Source: Aureobasidium sp. EXF-3400 (taxonomy: Eukaryota > Ascomycota > Dothideomycetes > Dothideales > Saccotheciaceae). Taken from it: a stretch of DNA of 64,000 bases. The position numbers were made by a program, and so were the translations under genes. Positions 34,086-45,551 of the stretch are shown here, piece after piece (position 1 is the stretch's first letter; each line of letters opens with the position of its first letter). The notes under the pieces are model-generated. The model saw only the letters and a program-made list of their open reading frames with translations. It searched no databases and had not been told where the DNA came from. The stretch spans positions 1-64,000 of the forward strand of contig SWBL01000225.1 in NCBI GenBank assembly GCA_024195585.1. Reading direction: 5' to 3'.

Positions 34086-34547
34086 GTTTTCATAGTGTTA
34101 TGTCTTGACTGCGGGATCAAATCAAGTTACACGTCCAGGATTAAGGGCTGAAGTTGTAATGTGGTTATCACACTGACGAAGGACACTTCCGAGATGTCGT
34201 GAAGTCTTGAGACGACGGCAGCGCCACCATCTGCAAGCAACAGTTTGTTGCAAGCCAGCCGCCGCCTCGTCGACTACCAAGCAATGCCAGCCGCGTAAGT
34301 GAGCGAATTAAAGGAGTGCGGGAAGCCTCTGGTGGCTTTCAGGCTGCATGAAGCGTTGCCGCTCACCGATGGCACTTTTTGCCAAGTTATCAGTTTGCAA
34401 ACTGCACCGCATCCTACGGCAAGTTCGGAACACTGACTTTCGAAAACCTGACCTCTTCATTGCCATGCGGAGATGTCGACATGTGGGTCGTCCTCCATAT
34501 CTCCAATCCGCGCTCTCCACTGGAGATTGAGTGGAACCCCGGAATCT

Positions 34548-34553
34548 GGCTAA
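34548..34553 (+). promoter_or_regulatory. GGCTAA motif (XlnR/Xyr1-type) upstream of sugar transporter
   Basis: GGCTAA lies about 295 bp upstream of the transporter ATG. GGCTAA/GGCTAR is the established binding core of the xylanase regulator XlnR in Aspergillus. A single six-base match can occur by chance. Confidence 0.35.
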
Positions 34554-34846
34554 ATTGACATCTGCGTACTCTGACGATTTATCCGACCTCTCCTCGGAGC
34601 ACTGACGATACGTCGGCAGCCTTAGCATCCTAGTCATTGCGCGGCGTGTAATGTTCAGCGGTATCATGTCCAACACATGCTATCGACGACCAATCGTCTT
34701 CAGGCAAAATGCAAGAACGACATGGACAGCATCAGTAATCGATCTTGCTCGATAGGACCCACTGTTATCATGTATTAAAGGGTTGACAATTCTCTCCACA
34801 AGATGAGCATTGTGACTCCATCTTTCCTCCACAAACTCTCTGAATC

Positions 34847-36780
34847 ATGGCGCCAGTTGCATCAGGAGCCCCTGTCTCCGCTGCGAGGGCTCGCCTCGCC
34901 GGTCCTTCAGGTTTCAAAGGTATCGTGGCATCTGGAAAGACGACTGGTATTGCGTTCTTCGCCTCGCTAGGTGGCTTCGTATATGGCTACAACCAGGGCA
35001 TGTTCGCTCAGGTATTGACCATGAGCTCCTTCATCAAAGCAGTGAGTATAATAGCCCTCAGGTGTATATAGCTGAAAAGGTTCTAATGAATATCCCAGAC
35101 ACACGGCTATGCTGAGGGAACTGGTCTCGCTCAAGGATTGCTAACGTCTATTCTGGAACTTGGAGCTTGGGTCGGTACACTCATCAATGGATACCTTGCG
35201 GATGCTGTCGGACGACGTTGGTGCGCAATGATCGCTTGCGTTGTCTTCATTGTTGGTGTCATCGTTCAGGCATGTACTGTCAACAAAGACTACGTCCTCG
35301 GAGGTCGTTTCGTCACTGGTCTCGGAGTTGGATCTCTGTCAATGGTCGTTCCGCTTTATAACGCTGAGTTATCTCCACCCGAGATCAGAGGATCCCTCGT
35401 AGCAGTACAACAGCTGGCTATCACATTTGGCATTATGATATCCTTTTGGATAGGATATGGTGAGTTCATAGCCCAAAAAACAACCTGACTGCAGTCACTG
35501 ACAAGTGATAGGAACAAACTTCATCGGAGGAACTGGCGATACACAATCGAAGGCAGCTTGGCTAGTACCCATCTGTATCCAGGTCCTTCCTGCTATCATC
35601 CTTGGAGCAGGTATGCTGTTGTTCATGCCCGAATCCCCCCGTCACCTTATGAACAAGGACCAAGAGGAAGAGGCACTCACAACACTGGCCCGTCTGAGAA
35701 ACAAGAGTACTGAAGACATGGGCGTGCGCGTCGAATACCTGGAAATCAAGGCGCTGCGCGACTTCGAAGTCGAGACTGCTCGCAAGAAGTACCCTCAGTA
35801 CCAGGACGGGAGCTTCAAGAGCAACTTCCTTATCGGCTTTTACGATTACGCTTCATTGATCACCAATCCATCTCTGCGTAGGAGGACAATGGCCGCCTGT
35901 TTGACCATGACCTTCCAGCAGTGGAATGGTATCAACGCCATCAACTACTAGTAAGTAGCGCGCCATGGTATGTCTTGAGATATCACTAACCTGACTTGTC
36001 CAGTGCACCTTTTATCTTCAGAGGCTTCGGGTTTGACGGCAACACTCTGGCTCTTCTAGCAACCGGTGTTGTTGGTGTGATCGAATTTCTTTTCACCATC
36101 CCAGCCCTACTATACGTTGACAAGTTTGGTCGCAAATCCATCCTGCTTGCTGGAGCTATTGGTATGGCTACATGTCATTTCATCGTTGCGGGTCTCATTG
36201 GTTCCTATGAAAGTGACTGGACGAACCACGTCGCGGCCGGCTGGGTTTGCATCGCAATGGTTTGGATATTCATAGCTAATTTCGCATACAGGTAAGGCAG
36301 TAAAAGACAGTTTAAACATGTTACGCTGAGCTAACAGAATATTCCAGTTGGGGTCCCGTATCTTGGATTGTCGTGTCCGAAGTCTTCCCCCTCAGCATGC
36401 GCGCAAAGGGCGTATCCCTCGGTGGTAGTGCAAACTGGTTGAACAACTTTGCCGTCGGCATCTCGACCTCGCCATTCATCAATACTTCTCAATTTGGCGC
36501 CTTCATCTTCTTCGGCTGTGTGACTGTGGTCGCCGCGCTCTGGGTGTATTTCCTGCTCCCCGAGACCAAGGGGTTGACACTGGAAGAGATGGATGAGCTG
36601 TTTGGCGATGCTGGATTTGCAGAGGCCGATCTGGCGCTCAAGACAAGGATTGAGAGGGACATCGGTCTCACAGCTCTCTTGTACGGCGATGAGGAACCTA
36701 CAATGACAGAAAAGACCGATGCGAAAAGTAGAGGCGAGGAAAGAGAGTTCAAGGAAGATGCCAGGAGCATCAGTCTGTAG
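34847..36780 (+). CDS. MFS sugar transporter (SP family)
   Basis: Twelve-helix sugar porter of the plasma membrane, probably hexose/pentose:H+ symport. Five exons: 34847-35041, 35099-35459, 35512-35950, 36004-36291 and 36348-36780, 571 aa, all with canonical short introns. Signatures are 'FFASLGGFVYGYNQGMFAQV' in TM1, 'ADAVGRRWC' in the loop 2-3 motif, 'ELSPPEIRGSLVAVQQLAIT', 'PESPRHLMNKDQEEEAL', 'FQQWNGINAINYYAPFIF' (sugar-binding TM7), 'VDKFGRKS' and the terminal 'LLPETKGLTLEEMDELFGD'. The transporter is divergent from the GH43 gene, which suggests uptake of the released pentose; that link is inference. Confidence 0.93.
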
Positions 36781-36915
36781 AAGTCAAAGGTTCAGATTAG
36801 TATGTGTGTAAGACTACACGAAAGACTACTTCATCTTGGTTTTGTTCTTCCGGCTGTTCTAGATTCCCTTTGGTAGAGCTTCTCCGTGCCTGGACATGAT
36901 CTTTTCTCCTTATTT

Positions 36916-37619
36916 TCAACGCTTGCACAAACCCTTTCTGTATCTTGCGGCGAAGCTCTGCAACTTCGAGAACAATGAACCATAAGGAACATTGGGGTAA
37001 AGAGACTGGAATCTTGCGGCGAGACTGCCTATACATCACGAGTCAGCACCCTCGTCGACAACACGAACGTCACTGTGTACTTACCTTCGACAACACCTTC
37101 GACACCAAAGCCAAGAGCTTCGAGCAGCAGAGGGGCCAACACCTCAATCAAGACAGCCAGCGCGGTAGTCTCGATCAAGACAGCAAGGATGGGGTGCTCG
37201 TTATGAAACTCTGCAAATTCATGGGCGAAGCGTTCAGCCTCATCGATGGCTTTGTGCATCGTAGGGCTGAGTTTCTCCTTCAGCTCTTCGAATCTAGTGA
37301 CCAGATCTACCATAGCCTTGTAGAGCTTGTCGAGGACCATCTTGGTCCACCAGGACGATGAGATGGTGATGGGTTGATCAGAGGTGATGATCTCTTGTAT
37401 TTGCATGTTGGAGGCTGGTGTGTTGACTGAGTTGGTTGTGGTGATGAAGTGGAAGAGCTTAGTACTGGTCTCTTGGGCTGCAGTGTTCAGTTCAGTAGGG
37501 CAGAGCGCGTCAGTGTATGCGGTGAGCTTCTCGGCAGCGGAATAGATATGGTCGTCGTTGTGATTGTTGTGGTGGCTGAGACCGAGGCAGCAAGGGATGA
37601 AGACCTTCATCTTGTCCAT
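36916..37619 (-). CDS. Small membrane protein with IFI6/IFI27 (ISG12)-like C-terminus
   Basis: Exons 37619-37085 and 37028-36916, 215 aa. I start at the ATG at 37619 ('MDKMKVFIPCCLGLSHH'); the frame is open upstream to 37757 but the extra residues look like UTR. The first 130 residues are polar and unrecognised. From about 150 'FHNEHPILAVLIETTALAVL' starts a hydrophobic stretch that continues into 'LLLEALGFGVEGVVEGSLA' and 'VPYGSLFSKLQS'. The order Ala/Leu-rich helix, LGFG...G, GSLAA..QS and GSLF..LQS is that of IFI6/IFI27-like proteins, which are common in fungi with unknown function. The splice site lies exactly at the GFG...EGSLA segment and the join restores it, supporting the model. Subcellular site (mitochondrion or ER) is not decidable here. 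Confidence 0.68.
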
Positions 37620-38630
37620 GGTGCTTCTGAATTTTATGGGTCTGAGGAACGACAAGATGATGATTTGGATTTGAGGGAAGAAGGTGGGTTGAGGTTGCCT
37701 TATCTGTTGGTGTTGGTGAGGGGTTCGTTGATCGCTCGGGTTCTTGCAGCAAGACAACGAACCAATCGCCCGGGACCAAACAATTCACTTAAAACAGTAC
37801 TTGCAAAAGTATACCGCTCCCGCAGTCCACTTCTACCGTTTTTGAACAACAATCCATCGAGGTGTCTGACCTACCTGCTAGGCTGCAACATCTCCTTGTC
37901 GATATAGAACTCGAGAGATGCAAAAAGATCGGTCTTTCATCAGTCTCAGAGTCGAACTTGAGACCTTTGGGACGCAAAAGATAAGAGTGGGACCAACCAA
38001 TCTATCACAGACGCAGTTACTACACCAAAGTGAGCACCCGCAAGCCGAGAACATGGTTGGTCCGCTGAGAAAAGGGGCAGTTTGGCTTGTATATAAAGTC
38101 ATTCACATCACTGAGTGTTTCGAAGATCTTGATGTGATGTGTCTTTTTCACTCAGCGTGCCTCCTCATCCTCCACTCGTCAGTCTCACCTAATGTTCTCT
38201 CTTCTTACCTGCTATACCGTGTCTTGTGGCCAAATGCAAGCACTCTTGTCTGACCCTCACCTGTCTTTGTCATTTTTGAACTTAGTACTTTCGTCGAACA
38301 CTCGAGAGCACCGGTCTGTCTCTATTATATGCAAAAAGTGAGCTACTGAAGTGGGATGTCCTTTTGTGACTGGAGCATTGTTCACGAAGAGAGGTCACAT
38401 CGATGATATCACTTGGTCACAACTGCTCCCTCAGATATATTGTACATTCTGATGGTACCTAAACTGTCTCATCCATACCACAAGAGGAGAGTCCGTCGCT
38501 GTGGCAGACAAGTGTAGTGAGGACAGTCCATAGTATACTATCAAGAAAGCAGGCATGAGAACGAGAGCACAAGTAAGGTAACGAGACTTTTTCGGCAGAA
38601 CTCCCAGAGACATGTCTTTCAAATCGTCAT
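37620..38630. other. Intergenic, no convincing gene
   Basis: 1.0 kb between two minus-strand genes. A hairpin with a TTCGA loop at about 37940-37965 recalls a tRNA T-arm but no tRNA fold could be built. A minus-strand frame at 38431-38697 contains a hydrophobic segment (LTCALVLMPAFLIVYYG) but lacks an ATG at its start and overlaps the next gene. Confidence 0.45.
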
Positions 38631-39023
38631 CTAGCCGGACAAGTTGCGGAGCATCTGCATCTGCAAACGCCGAAGTTTTTCGATCGTCTGCATGCACGAT
38701 GCCAGATCAAGCCTCTCGTCGCGAGATTTTTTGGCCGATGACTTGAACCCCTTAGCATCCATAGCATCCATAGCATCCATAGCATCCAGACGAGCCTCAA
38801 TACGATCGAGTCGAGCATCGAGCTTGTCAAAACGATCATTGAGTCGAGACTCGATCTTATCAAAATGATCTTCCAGCCGAGATTCGATCTTCTCGAGACG
38901 ATTCATGATGGTGTTAGAGTGTTTGGTGTATCCTGAGGAAAGCTTGTTTGCGTAGCTTTTGATGTCTATCAGCAGAGCGTGGCTGTAGTCTGCACTCCAA
39001 AAACGTTTAAGGAATGATGGCAT
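38631..39023 (-). CDS. Small coiled-coil protein
   Basis: 130-aa intronless frame with an ATG start ('MPSFLKRFWSADYSHALL'). Residues 40-85 form heptad-like repeats ('RLEKIESRLEDHFDKIESR', 'LNDRFDKLDARLDRIEARL'), a strong coiled coil, ending in a DAM tripeptide repeat encoded by the 9-bp DNA repeat. The C-terminal 40 residues are basic. No family recognised. It could be a small oligomerising protein or a fragment of a larger gene. Confidence 0.5.
   Translation of the reverse strand: MPSFLKRFWSADYSHALLIDIKSYANKLSSGYTKHSNTIMNRLEKIESRLEDHFDKIESRLNDRFDKLDARLDRIEARLDAMDAMDAMDAKGFKSSAKKSRDERLDLASCMQTIEKLRRLQMQMLRNLSG
38753..38788. repeat. 9-bp tandem repeat inside coiled-coil gene
   Basis: Four exact copies of tagcatcca, giving the Asp-Ala-Met repeat on the minus strand. 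Because the unit is nine bases, changes in copy number would keep the frame. Confidence 0.85.
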
Positions 39024-39678
39024 TTTGACGAGGGTGACGAGTGGTGAGCTTTTGATAGTTGATCTTGATCTGGGAGTTTCTCTGGGAAGAGGTAGGGAGA
39101 GGCTGGAAGGAAAGATTAGTCTGGAGGCAGAAAGATATAGTCGTGGAAGGGATCAGCGACTTGGAATGTGACACATCGCTGCTTCCAAAGTTGGTCCCGG
39201 GACTTGGATTTGAGTTTGATGTCGCTGCATGATGCGGGAGATGCTCGCAAACGAGCGCAGTCAACACGAGACCTTACGAGAATTGATCCAGGACTCGACA
39301 GATTTGCACTCCACATGTTCAGACACCACGGAATGATTTAATATCACCAAGCATCCCTTTCGAACCAATCTTTTACAATCACATCATCGAAATCTTTGGC
39401 TGACCCGGACCATGGTACTTCACACCTCAAGTAACCTATCTTGGTCTGCGATAGGAGAGTCATGTTAGCAGAGACATATGATAATAACAGAGAAGAGTGT
39501 GTTCATTGTGCGTTGTTCTATTCTACATGTTCTCCATGTCGTCTTGTATTTTCTACAGTCCTCAATCCTTGTATCCGATCCATCTCATCTGAGAATACAG
39601 TCTCGAGCCATGTAAGTAAGACTCTGTCGAAGCTACAGACTGTCTTATCGTTCGCAAGGGATTGGTATATGGGTAACC
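39024..39678. other. Intergenic, nothing seen
   Basis: Non-coding between two minus-strand genes. Short open frames only. Confidence 0.5.
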
Positions 39679-41401
39679 TTAGGGAGGCGTGCCATCATAG
39701 ACGTGCAGCATCTCATATCCCTCAGCACGGGTCTTCTCGGCCAGAACAATCCTCTTGCCCTGGATGGCAGCCTCCGAGTATTTAATGATACTCTTCTTGA
39801 GTTGGGAGCTGAGGTTGTCAACGGTGTCGGATGTCCAGCCATGCATGTCCGAGGGACGCTCGAAGACCAACGGCTCTATGAAGGTACGTTTACGACGTCT
39901 GAGACCTGGAGCACATTTGCGGAAATCTTTGGGAAATCCATTCTAAGAACAGAACATCGATCAGCAACCATAGACAGAATTTTGCTGACTGCATAAAGAG
40001 ACTTACTGCGTGAATACTCTTTAGGCAGTCGAAGTCCTCCTTACGGTAAGAGTAGTCGCTTCGTTCAGTGGCTGTTGCTGGCTCGACTGACTCGAACCTC
40101 TCCATGGTCTCGCACACCTGTCTGCGATCAAGAGTTTTCGCAAATAACTTGGTAAACATATCCTGCCATTCCCAATAGTGTGTCGCCAGGCTAGTCAGTT
40201 CTCTCGGCAATGCGCCATGAAGCTGGAAGTTCCAAGCCATGAGCCAAGCAACACCACACACATCTGACAAGAATCCAAAATCACCATCGTCAAGAGCGAG
40301 ACTCATTGCGTTAAGAAGACATCCCAGTGCTGTGATGTACACATCTCCAACCCAGGGGCCAGCCATGGTATGGTACTCGGCTTCGCTCTGGTAACCCATC
40401 ATAGCTACAGGACGAGGAGGAATCCGACGGTAGGGTGTATTGAAGAGGAACGCAGTGTTGTACTGGACAATGGTTGGAAGCCAACTGCGGCTTGAGTCCA
40501 CCAACTGAGCGACCATGACATATGCACGACGCAACTCCATGCTGCCCTGAGGTGCACGAACCAAAGACTCATCCAGGTGACGCTTTTGGCTCTGCATATG
40601 CTCGAGGAGGTTCCATCCTGCAGCGTCTACCGAGACGATTCGAGGTGTCATAGAAGCGATAGCTATAGCGGCGATGTCTTGCTGCACACCAAGAAAACGT
40701 ACATCCAGATCGTGACCGACGACGGCAGAGATGGAAGAGATCAAGCTTTGTTGACGCGTGCGACGTTCTTGGGGTGTGAGGTCCGAACGGTGACTGGCAT
40801 TGACTTTCCAGACGATCTTGCGCTTGTTCTTGATGATAGTTGGAGAGTACTGAATGGGGGTGGAGGGTCGATCATGGTGAACATAGATCTGAGAAGAAGG
40901 CCAGACGTGAATCTCGAGTTGTAAGTGTCGGCAGAAGTGAGGGAGATCTTGAGCGAGGAACAAGATACGCTCAGCGCGCGCCTTTGCTGAACCCGCTCAG
41001 AAATTTCGATCGTGGTCGGGATGGATAGCCTTGGGCTCCAGGTCTTCAACAGTAGCCTCGATAGCAGGATTCTTGAAAGACTTGGCTCTCTGTCCCACTA
41101 CGATGTGGGGAGAGAAGTCGTGGATGAGGCGTGGGTACTTCATGTGGATCAAAGCGAAGTTGTTGTGCGCACGCAGGTACTCATCTGACTCCTTGTGAAG
41201 TTGTTTACTCGTACGCGCGATGTTCATCTGGAAAGCATAGGCGTATACTGGAACGGTTCCAGCTTTGAAGTACTTGACATTCTTGCCGAGTAGGAGATAA
41301 GAGAAGATCTCATGCTTGATATCGATCGGCAGTGTTGTCAGGGTGGGTTTTGCGCGTAGTGAAGTGCTCGACGAGCCCGCAGGTCGTATAGGTAATCCCA
41401 T
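39679..41401 (-). pseudogene. F-box-like fungal protein gene interrupted by an in-frame TGA
   Basis: One reading frame runs from the ATG at 41401 ('MGLPIRPAGSSSTS') to 40007. A canonical 63-bp intron (40006-39943) follows, then exon 2 to the stop at 39679. The only interruption is a TGA at 40999-40997, between 'HPDHDRNF' and 'AERILFLAQDLPHFC', with the same frame on both sides. Total 553 codons including that TGA. The N-terminus has an F-box-like segment 'LTTLPIDIKHEIFSYLL'. The rest ('LGCLLNAMSLALDDGDFGFL', 'MFTKLFAKTLDR') is of an unrecognised fungal type. A single C-to-T change of CGA would explain the stop. I see no GT..AG intron that would remove it. As it stands the gene encodes a 134-aa N-terminal fragment. 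Confidence 0.65.
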
Positions 41402-42407
41402 TGTCGGGATCGGTTGCTGTATAGGATGTGTTTGGGGGGAAGAGCGGGAGCGTATGTGAAGTTTGAGGCAATTCAACGTCTGATGTTTGGTAATTGACTC
41501 GTTTGCTACCGTGTTCGCTCCACTGTTGTTGATGTTTGCTCGTTGGCGGCCGCGGCGAAGTGAAGGAAATGGAGCTGCAACAAAGCCAGAGAGACTGAAC
41601 TTGGATGGAGAGCGCCTGGCATAAGTGAACTCCTCCTCCAATTGATCAAGAAAACCACATCGTGTTGGAAGGTGCGAATCTCGGCGTCACGTAAACAAAC
41701 GACCAATTGGTACAAACACCCTTTACCTACAACACCCGTCCCCGTCGATGTGTATCACCACGGGACATCATCGTGAAACTTGGCAAGCGACAGAATGATA
41801 TCTGGGGATGATAAGAGTTCATTATTCATTGGATAACTATGATTTGAAGTGGAAGACCATTCCAGCGTCAATCAACTTTGATATCATGGAATGCAATAGC
41901 GTGATAGCATAGCTCGAATCACTTATACAATTAGCTACTGTTCAACAGTTCACCTCTTGCTTTAAGCCCGATCCAGCAGGTGCTATTTTCGACGCCGGAC
42001 TCATCTGTTCTGTATCTAAGGTTAATAATGATATGAGTAGAGTCTTTGTCAACTAACAGCGTGTATGTCTGAGTTTCTTATACTAAGTAAGCCTTCGAGT
42101 CTTTCGTAATCACATACACACAAGTACGAAACCAAAATCTAGACATTAAGCTTTACAGGTGTGAAAGTACGGAGCAAGTTTCAGACGACAACGACCACAA
42201 TGGATTTGGAAATAACCTAATTGGGACAAAAGTCTTGATTCTCAATGACGCTTACTTGTGACAACAAACTTAATCACAGAATACGGTAGTAGCACTTGAT
42301 CGGCTGTGCAAAGGTAAATGAGTTCATTCTTCATTAGATAATTATTCATCATTAACTAAAACCACAAAACTCTCTTCAAGAAAGACCTTTACCAACCACC
42401 GATCCAC
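41402..42407. other. AT-richer intergenic region
   Basis: 1.0 kb, visibly richer in A and T than the coding regions, with no supported gene. It separates the broken F-box-like gene from the 3' end of the GH3 gene. Two related phrases, 'gagttcattattcattggataa' split around 41816-41834 and 'gagttcattcttcattagataa' around 42320-42341, hint at another old duplication. Confidence 0.45.
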
Positions 42408-44931
42408 CTAAGAATCAGCAGCAAGAACCTCAGAGGCAGCAATAACAGGGAACTCTCCTCTGCTGCCGTAACCGCCATAGAAGTAGTCAGAAGGAGGAAT
42501 GGTAGGGCCACCAGTAGGGGGTTGCGGCCACTCATCAAGGCAAGCAGGGTTACCGGTCAAAGTGAAGTTGACCATGGCGATCTCAGGCATGGTATCGATC
42601 ATCAGAGCGTAGTCACCGGGGTAGAGGTAGGTGTTTCCGTGGTCGTCGATGCGAGCGAGAGAAGCAAGAGTCAGGTTCAGGGTGGCGGTCTGAGAGGCAC
42701 CGCCGGCGATGCTGTGGAGGCGCTGGTAGTTGACCAGAGACTTCTTGGGGTAAGGAGAAGGTCCGAATTGACCGGCGATGAAGCCGAGGGCAGAATAGTC
42801 AGAGGTGATATTTCCAGTGTTGTGAACATTGACAGAGACGCTCTCGAAGGCACAGCGGTCCTTGTAGGACTCGGTGCAGCCGGAGAGCAGGGAGGCAATG
42901 TCGTAGGAAGACTTAGACAAGGGAGAGATGTCGGCAGTGAACTTGGTGTAATGCATGCCGTAGCCGAACTCGAAGACAGCAGTGCCGTTGTACCACTTGT
43001 AGGTTCTGCCAGGCGAGCCAGTGGTCTCGTTGGGACGGAGGGTCATGTCGGTCATGGGGATGTCCGAGATGTAGTGAGCAGGGTACTGGGTGACGGGAAG
43101 ACGACCAGCAGGTGCGACCTTTCCGGTGATAATGTTGAGAAGAGCAACACCACCATCCTGACCAGGGTAGCCACCCCACAGGATAGCAGAGATGTTGGGG
43201 TTGTTGACGAAGGGAGTGTTGTCAAGCTGGTCACCCATCTGAGCAAGAACCATGGGCTTGCCGTACATAGCGAGCTCGCCAATAATATCGACCTGAGCAC
43301 CAGTCCAGTTGATAGTCTCGCGGTCCATACCCTCAGCCTCGACACCGATGTCAAGACCACCGACGTAGAGAATGATATCAGCCTTCTCAGCGGCAGTCCA
43401 GACAGGGAGCCAGTGATCAGTGGTAGGATCACCTTGACCACCAGGTCCTCCAGCATAGAAGACTTGGGCACCGGTCTGTTGAGCAGCGTACAGAGGGCTG
43501 TGGAGGTAGGTGGGAACACCGTAGTAGTTACCCTGCATCTGCTGAGTAGCGTTGGCCCAGCTGCCGATGACGGCAATCTTGGTGCCATTGGTGATGGTCA
43601 AAGGAAGGAGACCGTCGTTCTTCAGGAGAGTGATACCCTCCTCAGCGGCCTTAAGAGCGAGCTGCTGAGCGTGGGTAGTACCTACATCGGACCAAGTCAA
43701 GTTTCTGTACATGGCGTTGGGGCCGTCGAAGTATCCGGTGCGGACAAGCGAAGTGTACAGACGGACGAGAGACTGGTCAACGGTGGTCTGGTTGATCAGA
43801 CCCTCACTGTAGGCCAGAGGAAGGTGGTGCTGGTAGTAGGTACCACAGTCGAGATCAGTACCAGCATTGAGAGCAGCAGCGGCAGCTCCCTGGCGGGTAT
43901 CGCTGTAGTTGTGGGGAAGGAAGATGTTTTGGATGGAATCACAATCACTGGTGACCCACTGCTCCTCGTTGGTCCAGTTCCAGTGCTCACGAAGAACGTC
44001 GTTCAGAAGCCAAGAGTCGGCACAGGTGGGAACACCGTTCAGAGCGCTGTACGTGCACATGAAAGCACCAACGTTGGAGTCTCTGGCGCAAGAGCGGAAA
44101 GAAGGAAGGTAGTACTCGACCAGATCACGCTGACTGATCTGGACGTCGTTTTGGTAACGAAGGTTGCCATTCCACGACTCGATATCGTAGCCAGCGAAAT
44201 GCTTGCAAGTAGCGGTGATCTTTCTGATCTCAGGATCCTCGCCACCCTGGAGACCATTGATGAGGGCGTGGACATAAGAAGACAGATGGTAAGGGTCTTC
44301 ACCGGGAGTCTCTTGACCTCTGCCCCATCTGGGATCTCTGTAAGGGTTGATGTCTGAATTTACAATTAGTACTGGCACATATGTAATGAAGAAAAGATTA
44401 AAAACTTGCTTGGTGTCCAAAAGTCGAGACCTGCACGACCGTAGTTGTTGAAGGCTCTAGCCTCAGTACTGACGACCTCAGCCACAGATTGAATAAGTTC
44501 GTCATCGAAAGCGGCACCCATCAAGATAGGCTGAGGGAAGGAAGTAGCAGAGTCGAATTGTCCAGTGGCATTGAAGGTAACACCAGGAGATGAAGCAACA
44601 CCGTGAAGGGCCTCTTGCCACCATTGGTAGATAGGCAGACCAAGTCTGGGAACACCAGGGCTGTTGTTTCCGGTGAGGTTAAGCTTCTCGGCGACGGTGA
44701 AGGCGGCGACCAGAGCCTTGGCTCTTGCGATTGGGTCTGGAGAGTGTCAATGGATGCTTATAAAGTATAGATATAATAATGCTGACCTGCGGACTTGTCA
44801 CAGACAGTGTTGTTTGAGAGAGGGCCATTGACACAGTCAGGGAAACCACCTTGAGAGGTACCTTGGAAGGTCTGAGCAGAGGCACCTGCTCCGAGCAGTG
44901 CCAATGCAGAAAGAGAAAGTAGTGCGGCCAT
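42408..44931 (-). CDS. Secreted GH3 beta-xylosidase (XlnD/Bxl1 type)
   Basis: Exo-1,4-beta-xylosidase that releases xylose from xylo-oligosaccharides. Three exons: 44931-44787, 44736-44410 and 44353-42408, 805 aa, close to family size. Residues 1-19 (MAALLSLSALALLGAGASA) are a signal peptide. Diagnostic blocks are 'YQWWQEALHGVA', 'DFWTPNINPYRDPRWGRGQ', 'CKHFAGYDIE' and the nucleophile region 'WVTSDCDSIQNIF'. A fibronectin-III-like C-terminal domain follows. The second intron has a GC donor (AA|GCAAGT at 44409): only that site restores 'TPNINP'. Upstream lie a TATA-like element and a cluster of GGCTAA motifs. A long antisense open frame lies opposite the third exon and is a shadow of its codon usage. 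Confidence 0.95.
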
Positions 44932-44999
44932 GATGAAGGTATGTGGCCCGGTAGAATTGGGATACTTCAAGTCAAAGTCAATGGAGTGGGAGAAGCAGC

Positions 45000-45007
45000 T
45001 ATATATA
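45000..45007 (-). promoter_or_regulatory. TATA-like element of GH3 gene
   Basis: TATATATA located 69-76 bp upstream of the start codon at 44931. Confidence 0.5.
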
Positions 45008-45099
45008 CCAACTCAATGGCCTACCAAGCAAAAAAACATTCAGGTGGAATGATGGTCACATTCAGAGACCGAGTATGGGGATCTGCCAACCTTGAGCTT

Positions 45100-45105
45100 G
45101 GCTAA
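45100..45105 (+). promoter_or_regulatory. GGCTAA motif, XlnR/Xyr1-type
   Basis: GGCTAA 170 bp upstream of the beta-xylosidase ATG. It matches the known core site of the xylanolytic activator. Confidence 0.5.
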
Positions 45106-45545
45106 AGTCTCTAGCTCAGTGGGGTCTCAGTTGCGGAGCATCATGTTCTTGCCATTGGAAAAAGTGTGCCGGCTTGCGAACTTCCAGAGGTGGATCATTG
45201 CCGATTGCTTGCTATGGTCAAGATCAACACAGTTGACCGGGCTGTGAAGAGCTTAGGTCGGCATGATGACAAGGATTACAGTGACAAACTCCGCATCTTC
45301 TCCGCAGGGTAAACGGGAAGATGGTACTTACTCCACACTCTCAGTCTGCCGTCGTCTGGAGAGAGGTGTTTGTCATCCATGTTCATCCAGTGCATACAGG
45401 TGCAGGAGGAATTTGATGGAGAAGACGTCATATGTATGAGGCACCTTCGTGTATCGTTCTCGGCATGGCGTCCCGTGCCTTTAGAATAGAGGCCCAAGTA
45501 CCTGCGTGAGCTAGCAGTAACCAAGACGAATCAGACGTGATAGAT

Positions 45546-45551
45546 TTAGCC
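45546..45551 (-). promoter_or_regulatory. GGCTAA motif (reverse orientation)
   Basis: TTAGCC on the plus strand, that is GGCTAA reading with the GH3 gene, about 615 bp upstream of its ATG. Confidence 0.4.

Larger units (their letters stand above)
33149..34846. other. Divergent 1.7-kb intergenic region between GH43 and sugar transporter
   Basis: Contains the promoters of both genes and a diverged direct duplication (33450-33740 and 33795-34085). It also has CreA-like SYGGRG matches (for example ccccgc near 33388 and ccccgg near 34537) and a GGCTAA motif at 34548. No gene is supported. Confidence 0.55.

Noticed and set aside
37935..38010. tRNA-like element on the minus strand (TTCGA loop in a 6-bp hairpin)
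   Set aside because: No acceptor stem, D-arm or 5-bp T-stem with a 7-base loop could be paired.
40997..40999. Programmed TGA readthrough
   Set aside because: The bases after the stop (GCG) lack the CTA context favoured in known fungal readthrough; nonsense mutation is simpler.
42522..44357. Long antisense open frame (611 codons) opposite the GH3 gene
   Set aside because: It is Val/Ser/Asp-rich with no domain and mirrors the codon usage of the sense xylosidase exon, whose motifs are unambiguous.
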